From Chrysochromulina parva (lineage: Eukaryota; Haptophyta; Prymnesiales; Chrysochromulinaceae): a stretch of DNA of 11,107 nt. Below the pieces are notes generated by a model. That model was not told the DNA's origin. It ran no database searches and saw only the letters and a list, made by a program, of their open reading frames with translations. How positions within the stretch are numbered: the stretch's first letter is position 1; each line of letters begins with the position of its first letter. The stretch spans positions 1-11,107 of the forward strand of contig PJAB01001985.1 in NCBI GenBank assembly GCA_002887195.1, in the 5' to 3' direction. The position numbers and the translations under genes were made by a program. Positions 1-7,131 of this stretch are shown here, one piece after another.

Positions 1-1
1 G

Positions 2-1393
2 GTGCAGATCGGCACCAACCCACCCTCGACGCTCCGCGGCTGGAACCTCTTCATCTACGGCCACCACGGCACCGCCACCCGTTGGGCGAATAGCACGGGA
101 CCCAGCATGGGACCAAGCACGGGGCCCATCATCGCCCCCCCCCGCTCGCCGCCATCGCCCTCTCCGCCGCCGCCCTCGCCTTCGCCGCCGCCGCCCTCGC
201 CGTCGCCGCCCTCATCGCCGCCCTCGCCCTCTCCGCCGCCGCCCTCGCCGTCGCCGCCGCCGCCCTCGCCGTCGCCGTCGCCTTCCCCGAGCCCGCCGCG
301 GGTGCCCGCAGCCATGCCGCGACGGCCGCCGCCGCCCCCCCCGGCACCCATGCCCCCCTTGCAGCCGCCGCCGCCATCACCCCCCTTGCGGCCGCCGCCG
401 CCATCGCTGCCGCCGTTCTCCGGCACGTGCATCAACACCTGCAACTACGCCTTCGATGGCGAATGCGACGATGGCGGGCCCAGTTCGGTTTACTCGGCCT
501 GCTCATACGACACCGACTGCACGGACTGCGGCCCGCGCCCATTCTTGCCACCATCGCCTCCAAAACAACCACCACCACCGCCTTTTACGGCCGTTCCAGG
601 CTGCACCAACACGTGCTTTTTCCCACTCGACGGTGACTGTGACGATGGCGGCGCCGGATCCGAGTTCTCAATGTGCATCTACGGCACCGACTGCGTCGAT
701 TGCGGGCCGCGCACAGCCACGGCACCACCGCGGCCACCGCCGCCACCGCCAGCGAGGAGTGTGGGCTGCTCCAACACGTGCGATTCCTTTGACGACGGTG
801 AATGTGACGACGGCGGCGTCGGAGCCGTGTACTCAGAGTGCGCCGGCGGCACCGACTGCACGGACTGCGGGCCGCGCGACATGAGTGTCGTCGGGTTCGC
901 CCTTCAGCTCGCCGGCGACGTCTCCTCGTTCACCCCTCTCGTGCGGACCGAGATGCAGAGCGCGATCGCGACCGTGGCGGGCGTTCACCCGTCGTCGGTG
1001 ACGGTGGATGTCACATCGGGCAGCGTCATTGTCAACGTTAGGATCCTCACTCCCACGACGACGGCGACTTCGGTGCAGTCGGCGGTGGTTAGCGCGACGA
1101 GCACCCCGAACAGCACGACCTCCATGTTCGCAAGCGTCAGCGGTGTCTCAGTCACCGTGCTCGCAGTCGTCACGCCGCCCACCGTTTCGGCCTCCACGCC
1201 GTCGCCCACCGTTTCGGCCGTCCCTCCAACATCCCCGAGCACCAACAGTGGCACGGGCAACTCGCTCGCCCTTCCTCTCGGGATCGGCCTCGGTCTCGGC
1301 CTCGGAGGCTGCCTCGTGCTCACCTTGCTGTTTGTGCTCTTCACGAGGCGTCGCAATGACCGTAAAAATCCCAAGGTCCAGCCTTCGGCATAA
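2..1393 (+). CDS. Proline-rich, Cys-module surface protein with one membrane helix (5' partial)
   Basis: This reading frame is open from the first base, and the only nearby start would be GTG, so the gene begins upstream of the window. The visible 463 residues contain, in order: about 45 residues of unknown type; a proline/serine stalk of SPSPPPP repeats (about 45-138); three six-cysteine modules (143-179, 201-237, 256-292) joined by short polyproline linkers; a Val/Thr/Ser-rich domain (about 297-390) with the look of a SEA-like ferredoxin fold; a Ser/Thr/Pro linker; a hydrophobic helix (about 421-446); and a basic RRRNDRK tail. The order suggests a type I surface or cell-covering protein with the cysteine modules outside. 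The TAA stop overlaps the ATG of the Hint ORF that follows, and a 59-nt intron could join the two. The ligand and exact role are not recognisable. The surface location and the SEA-like fold are inferences. Confidence 0.8.
   Translation: MQIGTNPPSTLRGWNLFIYGHHGTATRWANSTGPSMGPSTGPIIAPPRSPPSPSPPPPSPSPPPPSPSPPSSPPSPSPPPPSPSPPPPSPSPSPSPSPPRVPAAMPRRPPPPPPAPMPPLQPPPPSPPLRPPPPSLPPFSGTCINTCNYAFDGECDDGGPSSVYSACSYDTDCTDCGPRPFLPPSPPKQPPPPPFTAVPGCTNTCFFPLDGDCDDGGAGSEFSMCIYGTDCVDCGPRTATAPPRPPPPPPARSVGCSNTCDSFDDGECDDGGVGAVYSECAGGTDCTDCGPRDMSVVGFALQLAGDVSSFTPLVRTEMQSAIATVAGVHPSSVTVDVTSGSVIVNVRILTPTTTATSVQSAVVSATSTPNSTTSMFASVSGVSVTVLAVVTPPTVSASTPSPTVSAVPPTSPSTNSGTGNSLALPLGIGLGLGLGGCLVLTLLFVLFTRRRNDRKNPKVQPSA
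134..415 (+). repeat. Proline-rich SPSPPPP stalk-coding repeat
   Basis: This stretch is low-complexity CCG/TCG/CCC triplet sequence encoding SPSPPPP-type repeats, like the hydroxyproline-rich stalks of algal cell-wall proteins. Its antisense reads as long glycine-rich or alanine-rich frames, which are composition artefacts. The array probably varies in length between strains. Confidence 0.85.
428..877 (+). other. Three tandem six-cysteine DGECDDGG modules
   Basis: Three copies of a module of about 37 residues start at 428, 602 and 767. The shared pattern is C-x-N-T-C, then DGECDDGG (DGDCDDGG in copy 2), then an aromatic-Ser-x-Cys, then GTDC-x-DCGPR (DTDC in copy 1). The clustered acidic residues beside cysteines suggest a small disulfide-bonded fold that binds calcium, loosely like Lin-Notch repeats. 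That structural reading is an inference. The module type is common in algal and some bacterial secreted proteins. Confidence 0.8.
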
Positions 1394-1420
1394 TGGCAAG
1401 GTCCTCCCCGCCGCCGTCAG
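1362..1420 (+). other. Candidate 59-nt intron joining the surface protein to the Hint domain
   Basis: A GTAAAA donor at 1362 and a pyrimidine/C-rich acceptor ending GCCGTCAG at 1420 enclose 59 nt, which contain both the TAA stop (1391) and the Hint ATG (1393). Removing them moves the frame of the first ORF exactly into that of the Hint ORF, giving FTRRRND-P-DRGDGLPCF at the joint. A branch-like CATAAT lies about 28 nt before the acceptor. Shorter GT-AG pairs (1362-1375 and 1362-1381) also restore frame but are too short to be convincing. Confidence 0.45.
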
Positions 1421-1980
1421 CGGACCGGGGCGACGGGCTACCCTGCTTCCCCTCTTCGGCCACCGTCGTGCTGGCCAGCGGTGACAAGAAGTCTCTCGAT
1501 GCTCTCCAGGTGGGCGACGAGATCATCGTGGCCACGGCTGAGGGCATCCTGACCACCGATACCGTGAGCGCGCTCTCACTCGCCGACGAGGATGCGGTGT
1601 CGACGTTCCTCGTGCTCTCTACGGCCGCAGGCCGCAATGTAACCCTCACTGAGGCGCACCACGTGCCGGTAGGCCCGTCCTGCTGCGCCACCCTCAAGAC
1701 GGCGATCGAGATTGAGCTGGGCGACACCATGTGGCTCTCTTCGACCACCGGCGCGGCCATGCCCTCCGCCGTGACCAAGATCGCCACTGTGAGCAAGAGG
1801 GGACTGCACTCGCCCGTGATGACGAACGGGCACTTTCCGCTCGTCGACGGCATCGTGACGGCCTTCGACTCCATCAACATGGTCACCGTCGCCAGCTACG
1901 GCATCCCAATCCTTGAGGCGACCGGCACGATCGAGCTCTTCAAGCGCGTCGCCTTCGACAGCCAGCGCAAGTTCATATAA
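1393..1980 (+). CDS. Hedgehog-type Hint (autoprocessing) domain protein or C-terminal exon
   Basis: This 195-residue frame has the landmarks of a Hog/Hint domain. Cys18-Phe19 is the would-be nucleophile at the splice-junction block, followed by SLDALQVGDEI (34-44), the usual second beta block. The TEAHH motif (86-90) provides the Thr and His expected to assist the N-S acyl shift. A final block, SPVMTNGHFPLVDG (140-153), matches the Hedgehog-type end strand. Hint domains cleave the peptide bond before the Cys and can pass the released fragment to a nucleophile. There is no intein-type terminal His-Asn and only about 40 residues after the last block, so protein splicing is unlikely and any sterol-binding tail would be short. 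The first 17 residues are poor in structure, so the ATG at 1393 may be only an internal codon of a larger spliced gene. Hint assignment is strong; stand-alone translation is doubtful. Confidence 0.78.
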   Translation: MARSSPPPSADRGDGLPCFPSSATVVLASGDKKSLDALQVGDEIIVATAEGILTTDTVSALSLADEDAVSTFLVLSTAAGRNVTLTEAHHVPVGPSCCATLKTAIEIELGDTMWLSSTTGAAMPSAVTKIATVSKRGLHSPVMTNGHFPLVDGIVTAFDSINMVTVASYGIPILEATGTIELFKRVAFDSQRKFI

Positions 1981-2852
1981 GATCTAAGTGACTGATCCGC
2001 CCTCGTCCTCGAGCAGGCTGCTGCGAGGGTTCTATTGTAATACAGTACAACACCGTAGCGCCTCTCAGGGCGACGGACACCAGCATGCATGCCGACGTCC
2101 ATTCCATGTGTCGCGAGATGAGTGTCGCAATCGGCACACGAACGTTGTCTCGCCTGAGGTCCGGCAACATCTCCCACGCCAGGGTGTAGGTAGGCGAGCC
2201 GTATTCGTGTGGGGACGCATACACATACACAGAGGGGACGCGATAAGGGCCGCGCGCGCCGTAGCGCGTAGGCACGTGTATTGTGGGGAATCTGGTACGC
2301 AGATTCGATGCGTCTATATTGTACGGAGCTATATTTTACTATATTAGGGTTCGGTCAGGCGTTCGGTACGTGGAACGTGCGCGCAGGACCCGGGAGTCGG
2401 GACCATATTTGGTAACGTCCTCTTGCGCTCTAGCTCAGTATGTCTGCTTGGGCAGGGGGTCGCACGCATCAGGGTAGCGTGTGTAGGCTTTACTAACGAG
2501 AAACGACTCGCATTCACTCATTTATCGGAAGAGCGACGCGCTTGGTTTGTTGGTTTCACCCTGGCGTGCAACACGTCCCTTTCGCCTTTGGTTTTGACCT
2601 TGTCTCAGCTGCCTGAACGGGGGGAGGAGGTCAAGGAATAACATAACGGGAGATTTCAGTATGTGACCGTTGTACTTGACAAGAGGCGTCAAGTCAAGTC
2701 TTTACATAACTTGACTTGATTTGTCTCGACTTGACTTCACGGCGCGGTTGCGTGCAAAGCGTTGCATGCATTGTGTTGCTCGCTTTTAACTTTCCGACAT
2801 CCGGCAAAAAAATTACCAAAAAGTAACGCTTTCACACCTCGGGCCGTTTTTC
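1981..2852. other. Non-coding intergenic region, AT-richer than the flanking genes
   Basis: No frame here resembles a protein, and the open frames are short and of shadow composition. Just after the Hint stop there is a TGTAA (2036-2040), which might serve as a polyadenylation signal, inside a small palindrome (TTGTA at 2035, TACAA at 2046). TATATT-type tracts occur around 2314-2345. The last 180 bases hold the TCAAG/CTTGA repeat cluster and poly-A tracts (around 2804-2824), and probably the promoter and 5' leader of the channel gene. No core promoter element can be named with confidence. Confidence 0.6.
2675..2738. repeat. ACTTGAC/GTCAAGT inverted-repeat cluster upstream of the channel gene
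   Basis: A perfect 10-bp inverted repeat has TCAAGTCAAG at 2689-2698 and CTTGACTTGA at 2710-2719, around an 11-nt AT-rich spacer. A further CTTGAC at 2675-2680 pairs with GTCAAG at 2688-2693, and another GACTTGACTT lies at 2728-2737. The 5-bp unit CTTGA/TCAAG thus recurs in both orientations within 64 bases, about 115-175 bases before the channel ATG. It could be a transcription-factor site cluster, a small hairpin or a mobile-element remnant. Confidence 0.75.
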
Positions 2853-5800
2853 ATGCGGAAGGCGAAGGTCTTGCCGGCTACCGTCGAGGCCTCCGAGGCC
2901 GAGGTGGAGTTCTTAGCGGCGGCTGAGAAGGCGGCGGCCGTGAAGGCAGCGGCTAACAAGGCGGCGGCCGAGAAGGCCGCGCCCGAGAAGGCTGCGGTGT
3001 TCGAAATGGGGGCCGAGAAGGTGGTGGCCACCGCAACCACATACGATCCGAAACTCGTTCAGCAGCGAATGAAGGAGATGGAGGCGGCCAAGGCGGCCGA
3101 GGCGACACGCAAGCAGCGCGAGGAGCTCGAGTACACTCGCGAGGCGATGCGACGCTCAAAGGAAGCGCAGCGTCTCAAGAAGCTGGCCGAGGAGGAGGAG
3201 GCTGAGAAGAAGAGAGTGGAGGAGGTTGGCGCGGTTCATCGCAAGATGCTGGTCTCATCGGCGGCAGTGCGGCCTTTCGGGGTCGACATGGACATGAAGA
3301 GCGCTTGCATAATGACGACCCCGAGAGACCTCTCTGGGAGCGCCACCCAAGTAACCACCCAAGTGCTCTCCGGCACTCAAAAGGGACTGTCGCCCTCGCC
3401 GTCACGGAAGCGCTCGTGGATCCCAAGAAGGACGGACCCTCTCGAGCTCGATGGGCGAACGGTTCACAGGGTGCTCATCCCGTGCAGCGCATTGGGTCGG
3501 CAGTTGTCTTGCGAGGTGGAAGTCACCATCTCGGGTCGCACCGACGCTCAGCACATGGTGACGTGGGCCGAGCCCATACGGCTACCTGTTCAAGTCAATG
3601 GCGTGCCAGCGACGCTCCAGCCGGGGTACTGCAACCTGTACCGCTATCCGCGTGTCTACTTCGACCATCTTCGCAAGGACAAGGCCGTCGTGCCCAGCGG
3701 CTCGTCGCTCTTCGTGCTCGAGAAGCTGCTGCTCGCACTGCTACTCAACGAGAGCAACTTGCCTGATGGGCGCTGCTTCTCGCACCGGCTCGACGCTTCA
3801 GGGGCGCGGCCACATCACGGGCTGCTCGTCTCGAACACACCCTCGTCGCTCGCGCTCGTGCTCGAGGCCTTCGAAGCGCGCCCCGGGCTCATCGCGCTTC
3901 GTCACATTGGTCCGCCCTTTGAGGGCGAGAACGCGCTGCACATCCTCGCCGTCAACAAGAGAGAGGACGAGCTCTGCCAGGTGATCCAGCTCGCTGCGAG
4001 ATCGTGCTCTACGATTGGCCGTCTGATTGCGTCTGATTGCATCCCTCATCAGGTGATCCAGCTCGCTGCGAGCACGCTGGAGACGGAGGCGCTGCGCGAG
4101 ACATTCCGCGCGGTCACCTCCGGCGTCTTTTTCAGCAACGATCCGATGGACTTTTACGGATCATCGCCGCTCTCCTACTTCGTCGCCTTCTCGCTGCAGC
4201 GCGCACTCACCACGCTGCTGCTCGCGAGCAAGAGCGAGCCAAGGATGGCGGGCCTGGTGGACCTGAACGACCCCGAGCACGCGTGCCCGCTCACCGGCTT
4301 CCTACCCCTGCACGTGGCCGTCGCCAACTCGCTCACGGGCATGTTCAACTTCCTGATCGACTTGCCTGGGCTGCCGATCACGTTCGACAAGGAGTGCGCG
4401 AGTCCCTTCGGGCTCTCGCAGCACGGACACAGGCATCAGTGGGCGGCGCTCACGCCGCTGGGTCTGGGCGTCAAGCTAGGCGAGAAGCGCATCGTCAAGT
4501 ACATCCTGCGCACGCAGTCCACCTGCGAGTGGGTGTGGGGCCCCGTCTCAAGCTGGTACATCGACATGCGCGGCATCGATTCGATCGGTTCGGGAAGCAA
4601 CGACGTCCTCGAGCTCCTAGGCAAGCTTGATGCGCTACCCGAAACGCAGGAAATGCTGCTCGACAGTTTCGTTGACGGCATCTTCCACAAGCTCTTGACC
4701 CAAAAGTTCAAGCGCTTCGGCCGCGCAGTCTTCGTCCTCATGCGCATGCTCGACCTCGCGTACCTTCTCTGCCTCTGCGCCACCGCCATGCTGGTGAAGA
4801 CCTATCCGCGAGTGGTGCTGTACGATGCGGACGACGCTGACGCAGGCGGCACCGACGGCGGCGAGGGTTTCATGCTGGTGGCGCACTACCTGCCCTATGC
4901 AACGCTCGCGTGCATCGTGCCGATGCTCGAGGAAGATGTACGCTCAGCAGTCGGCTGGTGGTCGGCGGAGCGGGCCACAGCCAAGCAAGCCGCCGCGAGC
5001 TTCCGCGCGCGGAGCTGGTCTGACATTCTGCTGCTCCTCCGGTGGTGCAGCTCGAACCAGATGCTCACACGTCTACTCGGGTGGCTGTGCGCCCTCTGCG
5101 TGATGATGCAGCTCATTTACTTCCGCGCGGCCTCGAAGCGCGATCCGTACGAGCCGTGGTGGGACGCCGCCTCGCTCGACCAGCCCGCGGAGCAGCTCAC
5201 TAGCCTGCTCGTGCCGCTTGCCCTTGGGATTATGCTCCACGCGAAGGCCTTCTTTCGCGCGCTCGTCACGCCGTGGGAGAAGCTCGGCGTCTTGTACAAC
5301 GTCTGCTTCAAGATGCTCTCAAAGGACGTGGGTCATTGGCTGCTGCTCTTCGCGATCTTCATTCTCAACTACGGCTTCGTTGTGTACGTCTGCTACCCGC
5401 CCAACTTCAGCGACCCGGTGCTCGCGACGGCGGACCCAGTCCCCGGCTTCAACGACTTTGGCACAGCCGTCTGGAGCTTGATCGAGACGGGTCTCATCGG
5501 CGAGCGTATTCAACTCGACATTTCCTCATGGAAAGGCTTCAACACCAGCTCGGCCAAGGCCGTGTGGACCAATGTGGCATTCGTCGCCTTCCTCATGAGT
5601 GTCATCACCTACTACATCATGGCGCTTGTGCTGCTCCTCAACCTGCTCATTGCGATGATGGGCGAGACGTATAAAGTGACGATGCAACGCGCGACGCTCG
5701 AGTGGCGGGTCGCCTACGCGCGCCAGGTGCTGCGGCTCGAGATCCAAATATATATCCTCCAGCGATGGGGCTGGCTCAACCTGAACTGCGGCGAGCGCCA

Positions 5801-6170
5801 GGTAGATTCGCAGAGCGGCACGATGAAGTGGGTGTTCAAGTACCCAATGATCGAGCGGAATGCCGAGGGAGGCGGCATGCGCGGCAAGAACCGCACTTCG
5901 ATGTTCGACGCGTCCGTCGAATCGGAGGCGGAGCTGCATGAGCTCGACGACGACGGGCCGGGCGGGGGCGACGCAGCGACCATCACCACAAAAGGGCTCA
6001 GCGTGGCCGAGGGGGCGACGCCCAGGGTGCCCCCTGCACCACCGTTCGGCGCCGGCGCCGGCGCCGGCGCCGGCCGCCACACAAGTGGAGGGGACCTCGA
6101 CCTCGACCTCGAGGACCTCGAGGTCGACACTCTAGTAGCCTCCCCACCTCCCCACCTCCGCCAGCGATGA
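2853..6170 (+). CDS. TRPV-like cation channel with ankyrin repeats and N-terminal coiled coil
   Basis: This is a plasma-membrane or organelle cation channel of the TRP superfamily, closest in plan to TRPV. The N-terminus is a Lys/Ala-rich segment (about 20-60) and a charged coiled coil (about 65-130). Ankyrin units are visible at about 357-385 (GENALHILAV), 482-505 (FLPLHVAV) and 531-552 (LTPLGLGVKLGEKRIVKYIL). Membrane segments: S1 about 626-650, S2 673-692, S3 737-757, S4 782-804, S5 829-847. A pore helix and filter-like FGTAVWSLIETGLIGE (869-884) comes next, then S6 about 908-936 with the hallmark LLNLLIAMMGET and a TRP helix EWRVAYARQVLRLE (950-963). The tail is low-complexity, ending in acidic DLDLDLEDLE. 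One continuous frame encodes 1105 residues; a 72-nt candidate intron would give 1081. The ATG at 2853 is the first in frame. The gating stimulus cannot be read from sequence. The family call is firm; TRPV rather than another TRP branch is less so. Confidence 0.92.
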   Translation: MRKAKVLPATVEASEAEVEFLAAAEKAAAVKAAANKAAAEKAAPEKAAVFEMGAEKVVATATTYDPKLVQQRMKEMEAAKAAEATRKQREELEYTREAMRRSKEAQRLKKLAEEEEAEKKRVEEVGAVHRKMLVSSAAVRPFGVDMDMKSACIMTTPRDLSGSATQVTTQVLSGTQKGLSPSPSRKRSWIPRRTDPLELDGRTVHRVLIPCSALGRQLSCEVEVTISGRTDAQHMVTWAEPIRLPVQVNGVPATLQPGYCNLYRYPRVYFDHLRKDKAVVPSGSSLFVLEKLLLALLLNESNLPDGRCFSHRLDASGARPHHGLLVSNTPSSLALVLEAFEARPGLIALRHIGPPFEGENALHILAVNKREDELCQVIQLAARSCSTIGRLIASDCIPHQVIQLAASTLETEALRETFRAVTSGVFFSNDPMDFYGSSPLSYFVAFSLQRALTTLLLASKSEPRMAGLVDLNDPEHACPLTGFLPLHVAVANSLTGMFNFLIDLPGLPITFDKECASPFGLSQHGHRHQWAALTPLGLGVKLGEKRIVKYILRTQSTCEWVWGPVSSWYIDMRGIDSIGSGSNDVLELLGKLDALPETQEMLLDSFVDGIFHKLLTQKFKRFGRAVFVLMRMLDLAYLLCLCATAMLVKTYPRVVLYDADDADAGGTDGGEGFMLVAHYLPYATLACIVPMLEEDVRSAVGWWSAERATAKQAAASFRARSWSDILLLLRWCSSNQMLTRLLGWLCALCVMMQLIYFRAASKRDPYEPWWDAASLDQPAEQLTSLLVPLALGIMLHAKAFFRALVTPWEKLGVLYNVCFKMLSKDVGHWLLLFAIFILNYGFVVYVCYPPNFSDPVLATADPVPGFNDFGTAVWSLIETGLIGERIQLDISSWKGFNTSSAKAVWTNVAFVAFLMSVITYYIMALVLLLNLLIAMMGETYKVTMQRATLEWRVAYARQVLRLEIQIYILQRWGWLNLNCGERQVDSQSGTMKWVFKYPMIERNAEGGGMRGKNRTSMFDASVESEAELHELDDDGPGGGDAATITTKGLSVAEGATPRVPPAPPFGAGAGAGAGRHTSGGDLDLDLEDLEVDTLVASPPPHLRQR
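3979..4072 (+). repeat. 22-bp direct duplication flanking the candidate intron
   Basis: The same 22 bases, starting AGGTGATCCAGCTCG, occur at 3979-4000 and 4051-4072, exactly 72 bases apart. Each copy begins with the AG|GT proto-splice pattern. In protein the duplicated segment reads QVIQLAA twice, interrupting an ankyrin repeat. Between the copies is a second perfect tandem repeat, GTCTGATTGC at 4021-4030 and 4031-4040. Confidence 0.95.
3981..4052 (+). other. Candidate 72-nt in-frame intron in the channel gene
   Basis: The GT donor at 3981 (CCAG|GTGATC) and AG acceptor at 4052 (CCTCATCAG|GTGATC) enclose 72 nt with two branch-like CTGAT motifs 17-27 nt from the acceptor. Its removal keeps frame and gives KREDELCQVIQLAASTLE, a smoother ankyrin repeat leading into the GVFFSNDPMDFYGSSPLS stretch that resembles TRPV ankyrin fingers. 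Because 72 is divisible by three and the segment has no stop codon, both spliced and retained forms would be translated. Confidence 0.65.
6048..6126 (+). repeat. Low-complexity C-terminal repeats of the channel gene
   Basis: GGCGCC hexamers (6048-6073) encode Gly-Ala repeats, and GACCTC hexamers (6093-6126) encode an acidic Asp-Leu/Glu-Leu run. The second block is partly self-complementary through CTCGAG-type palindromes. Both lie after the TRP helix, in a tail likely to be disordered. Confidence 0.8.
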
Positions 6171-6435
6171 GCGTCGTCTCACTCACCCTCAGGTGCGGGC
6201 GACATCTTTGCCTTGAGCGTGCGAGCCGAGAGGCTCCTGCGATCGCCTCCGAAGCGGGCGTCCAGCCGTCGGCGCGGTGGAAGTGAAAGTCAAGCCGGGC
6301 ATGTCCGTTATCTGTCTCGTCGATATCTCGTCGACGCCAAGATCCACGCGCCCACGGCGACCGCGACCTCAATGCTCTCGAAGATGGCCGGCGCGACGAG
6401 CAGCGCGATCCAAATGCTCGTGAAAGTCGCTGGGC

Positions 6436-6504
6436 TCGAGATCGCCGTGCTGGCGAACGTTCATCGAGATCGAGATCGAGATCGCCGTGCTGGCGATCGT
6501 TCAT
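6436..6504 (+). repeat. 29-bp direct duplication with a GATCGA spacer
   Basis: TCGAGATCGCCGTGCTGGCG and the following nine bases occur at 6436-6464 and 6476-6504, with one A/T difference and an offset of 40. The spacer is a CGAGAT hexamer run that matches the start of the unit, consistent with slippage or unequal exchange. Confidence 0.85.
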
Positions 6505-6908
6505 ACAGCTACCCTCACCGCAGAGCAAACAAGGATGGGGTAATCTACGGTCTCGCCACGGCCCTCGCCTCCTGTGCATCCCCTCACCTCCTGTGCACCC
6601 CGAGCCCGGCTCTTCTCCGTTGCCACACGGGCTTGCCACACGGTGATCTCCCTCGCCGCCCCCCTCGCCGCCCACGCGTGCCAGCCCCATGCACTGCCGT
6701 CGTTCGCTTGTCTCTTCATCCGCTCCCAGCCAGGCTCGCCTTGTCGAGGAGCTGCAGGACGAGGAACGGTCACCGCTCTTTCCTGACGAACCATACCCCG
6801 TCAGGCTACGTCAGGCCTCCTTCGGTACGCGTAGTCGGTACACTCCGTCGAGCGATGAACGGGGTTTTACGGGGTTTCAGAGGAGCTACAGAGGAGCCAC
6901 CTACGGCT

Positions 6909-6971
6909 GGATGGACGTAGGATGGACGTGTGCTCGCCGCAGCTCGGCTGGCGTCCATCCTACGTCCATCC
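6909..6971. repeat. Perfect 20-bp inverted repeat (hairpin) with 23-nt loop
   Basis: The arm GGATGGACGTAGGATGGACG at 6909-6928 is exactly complementary to 6952-6971. Each arm is itself a near-tandem duplication of GGATGGACG. The 23-nt loop is GC-rich. It could form a stable RNA or DNA hairpin. There is no U-run after it, so a bacterial-type terminator is not suggested. Confidence 0.9.
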
Positions 6972-6994
6972 GAAGAAGCACGACATGAGGAAGC

Positions 6995-7131
6995 GAGGAG
7001 CCCAAGTGGCACCAAGAGCCCGTCCGATTGACGGAGGAGCCTAGAGGAGCCCAAGTGGCACCAAGAGCCCGTCCGATTGACGGAGGAGCCTAGAGGAGCC
7101 CAAGTGGCACCAAGAGCCCGTCCGATTGACG
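6995..7131 (+). repeat. 49-bp minisatellite, about 2.8 copies
   Basis: Units start at 6995, 7044 and 7093 with an exact 49-bp period, beginning GAGGAGCCCAAGTGG and containing CCGTCCGATTGACGG, a 5-bp stem with a 5-nt loop. The third copy is incomplete, and a degenerate fourth fragment (GAGCCAAAGAGCCCGTCCGA) follows around 7138-7158. The copies are essentially identical, implying recent expansion. Confidence 0.95.

Noticed and set aside
55..444. Minus-strand Gly-rich frame antisense to the proline stalk
   Set aside because: Antisense of CCG/TCG repeats necessarily gives Gly/Glu-rich or Ala-rich frames; there is no domain and no independent start context.
1393..1980. Intein rather than Hog-type Hint
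   Set aside because: There is no terminal His-Asn and no downstream extein, and the last block matches the Hedgehog-type LVDG strand.
2409..2480. TAGCTCAGT near 2432, like a tRNA D-arm
   Set aside because: No matching T-arm, anticodon stem or acceptor stem could be built in the next 75 bases.
5526..6080. 184-residue minus-strand frame under the channel's S6 and tail
   Set aside because: His/Arg/Ala-rich antisense of a strongly supported TRP coding region.
6213..6920. 235-residue plus-strand open frame
   Set aside because: Arg/Ser-rich shadow composition, no domain; it runs through the duplications and the inverted repeat, and the competing antisense frame is equally long.
6909..6971. Rho-independent terminator
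   Set aside because: No T-run follows, and the setting is a eukaryotic nuclear genome.
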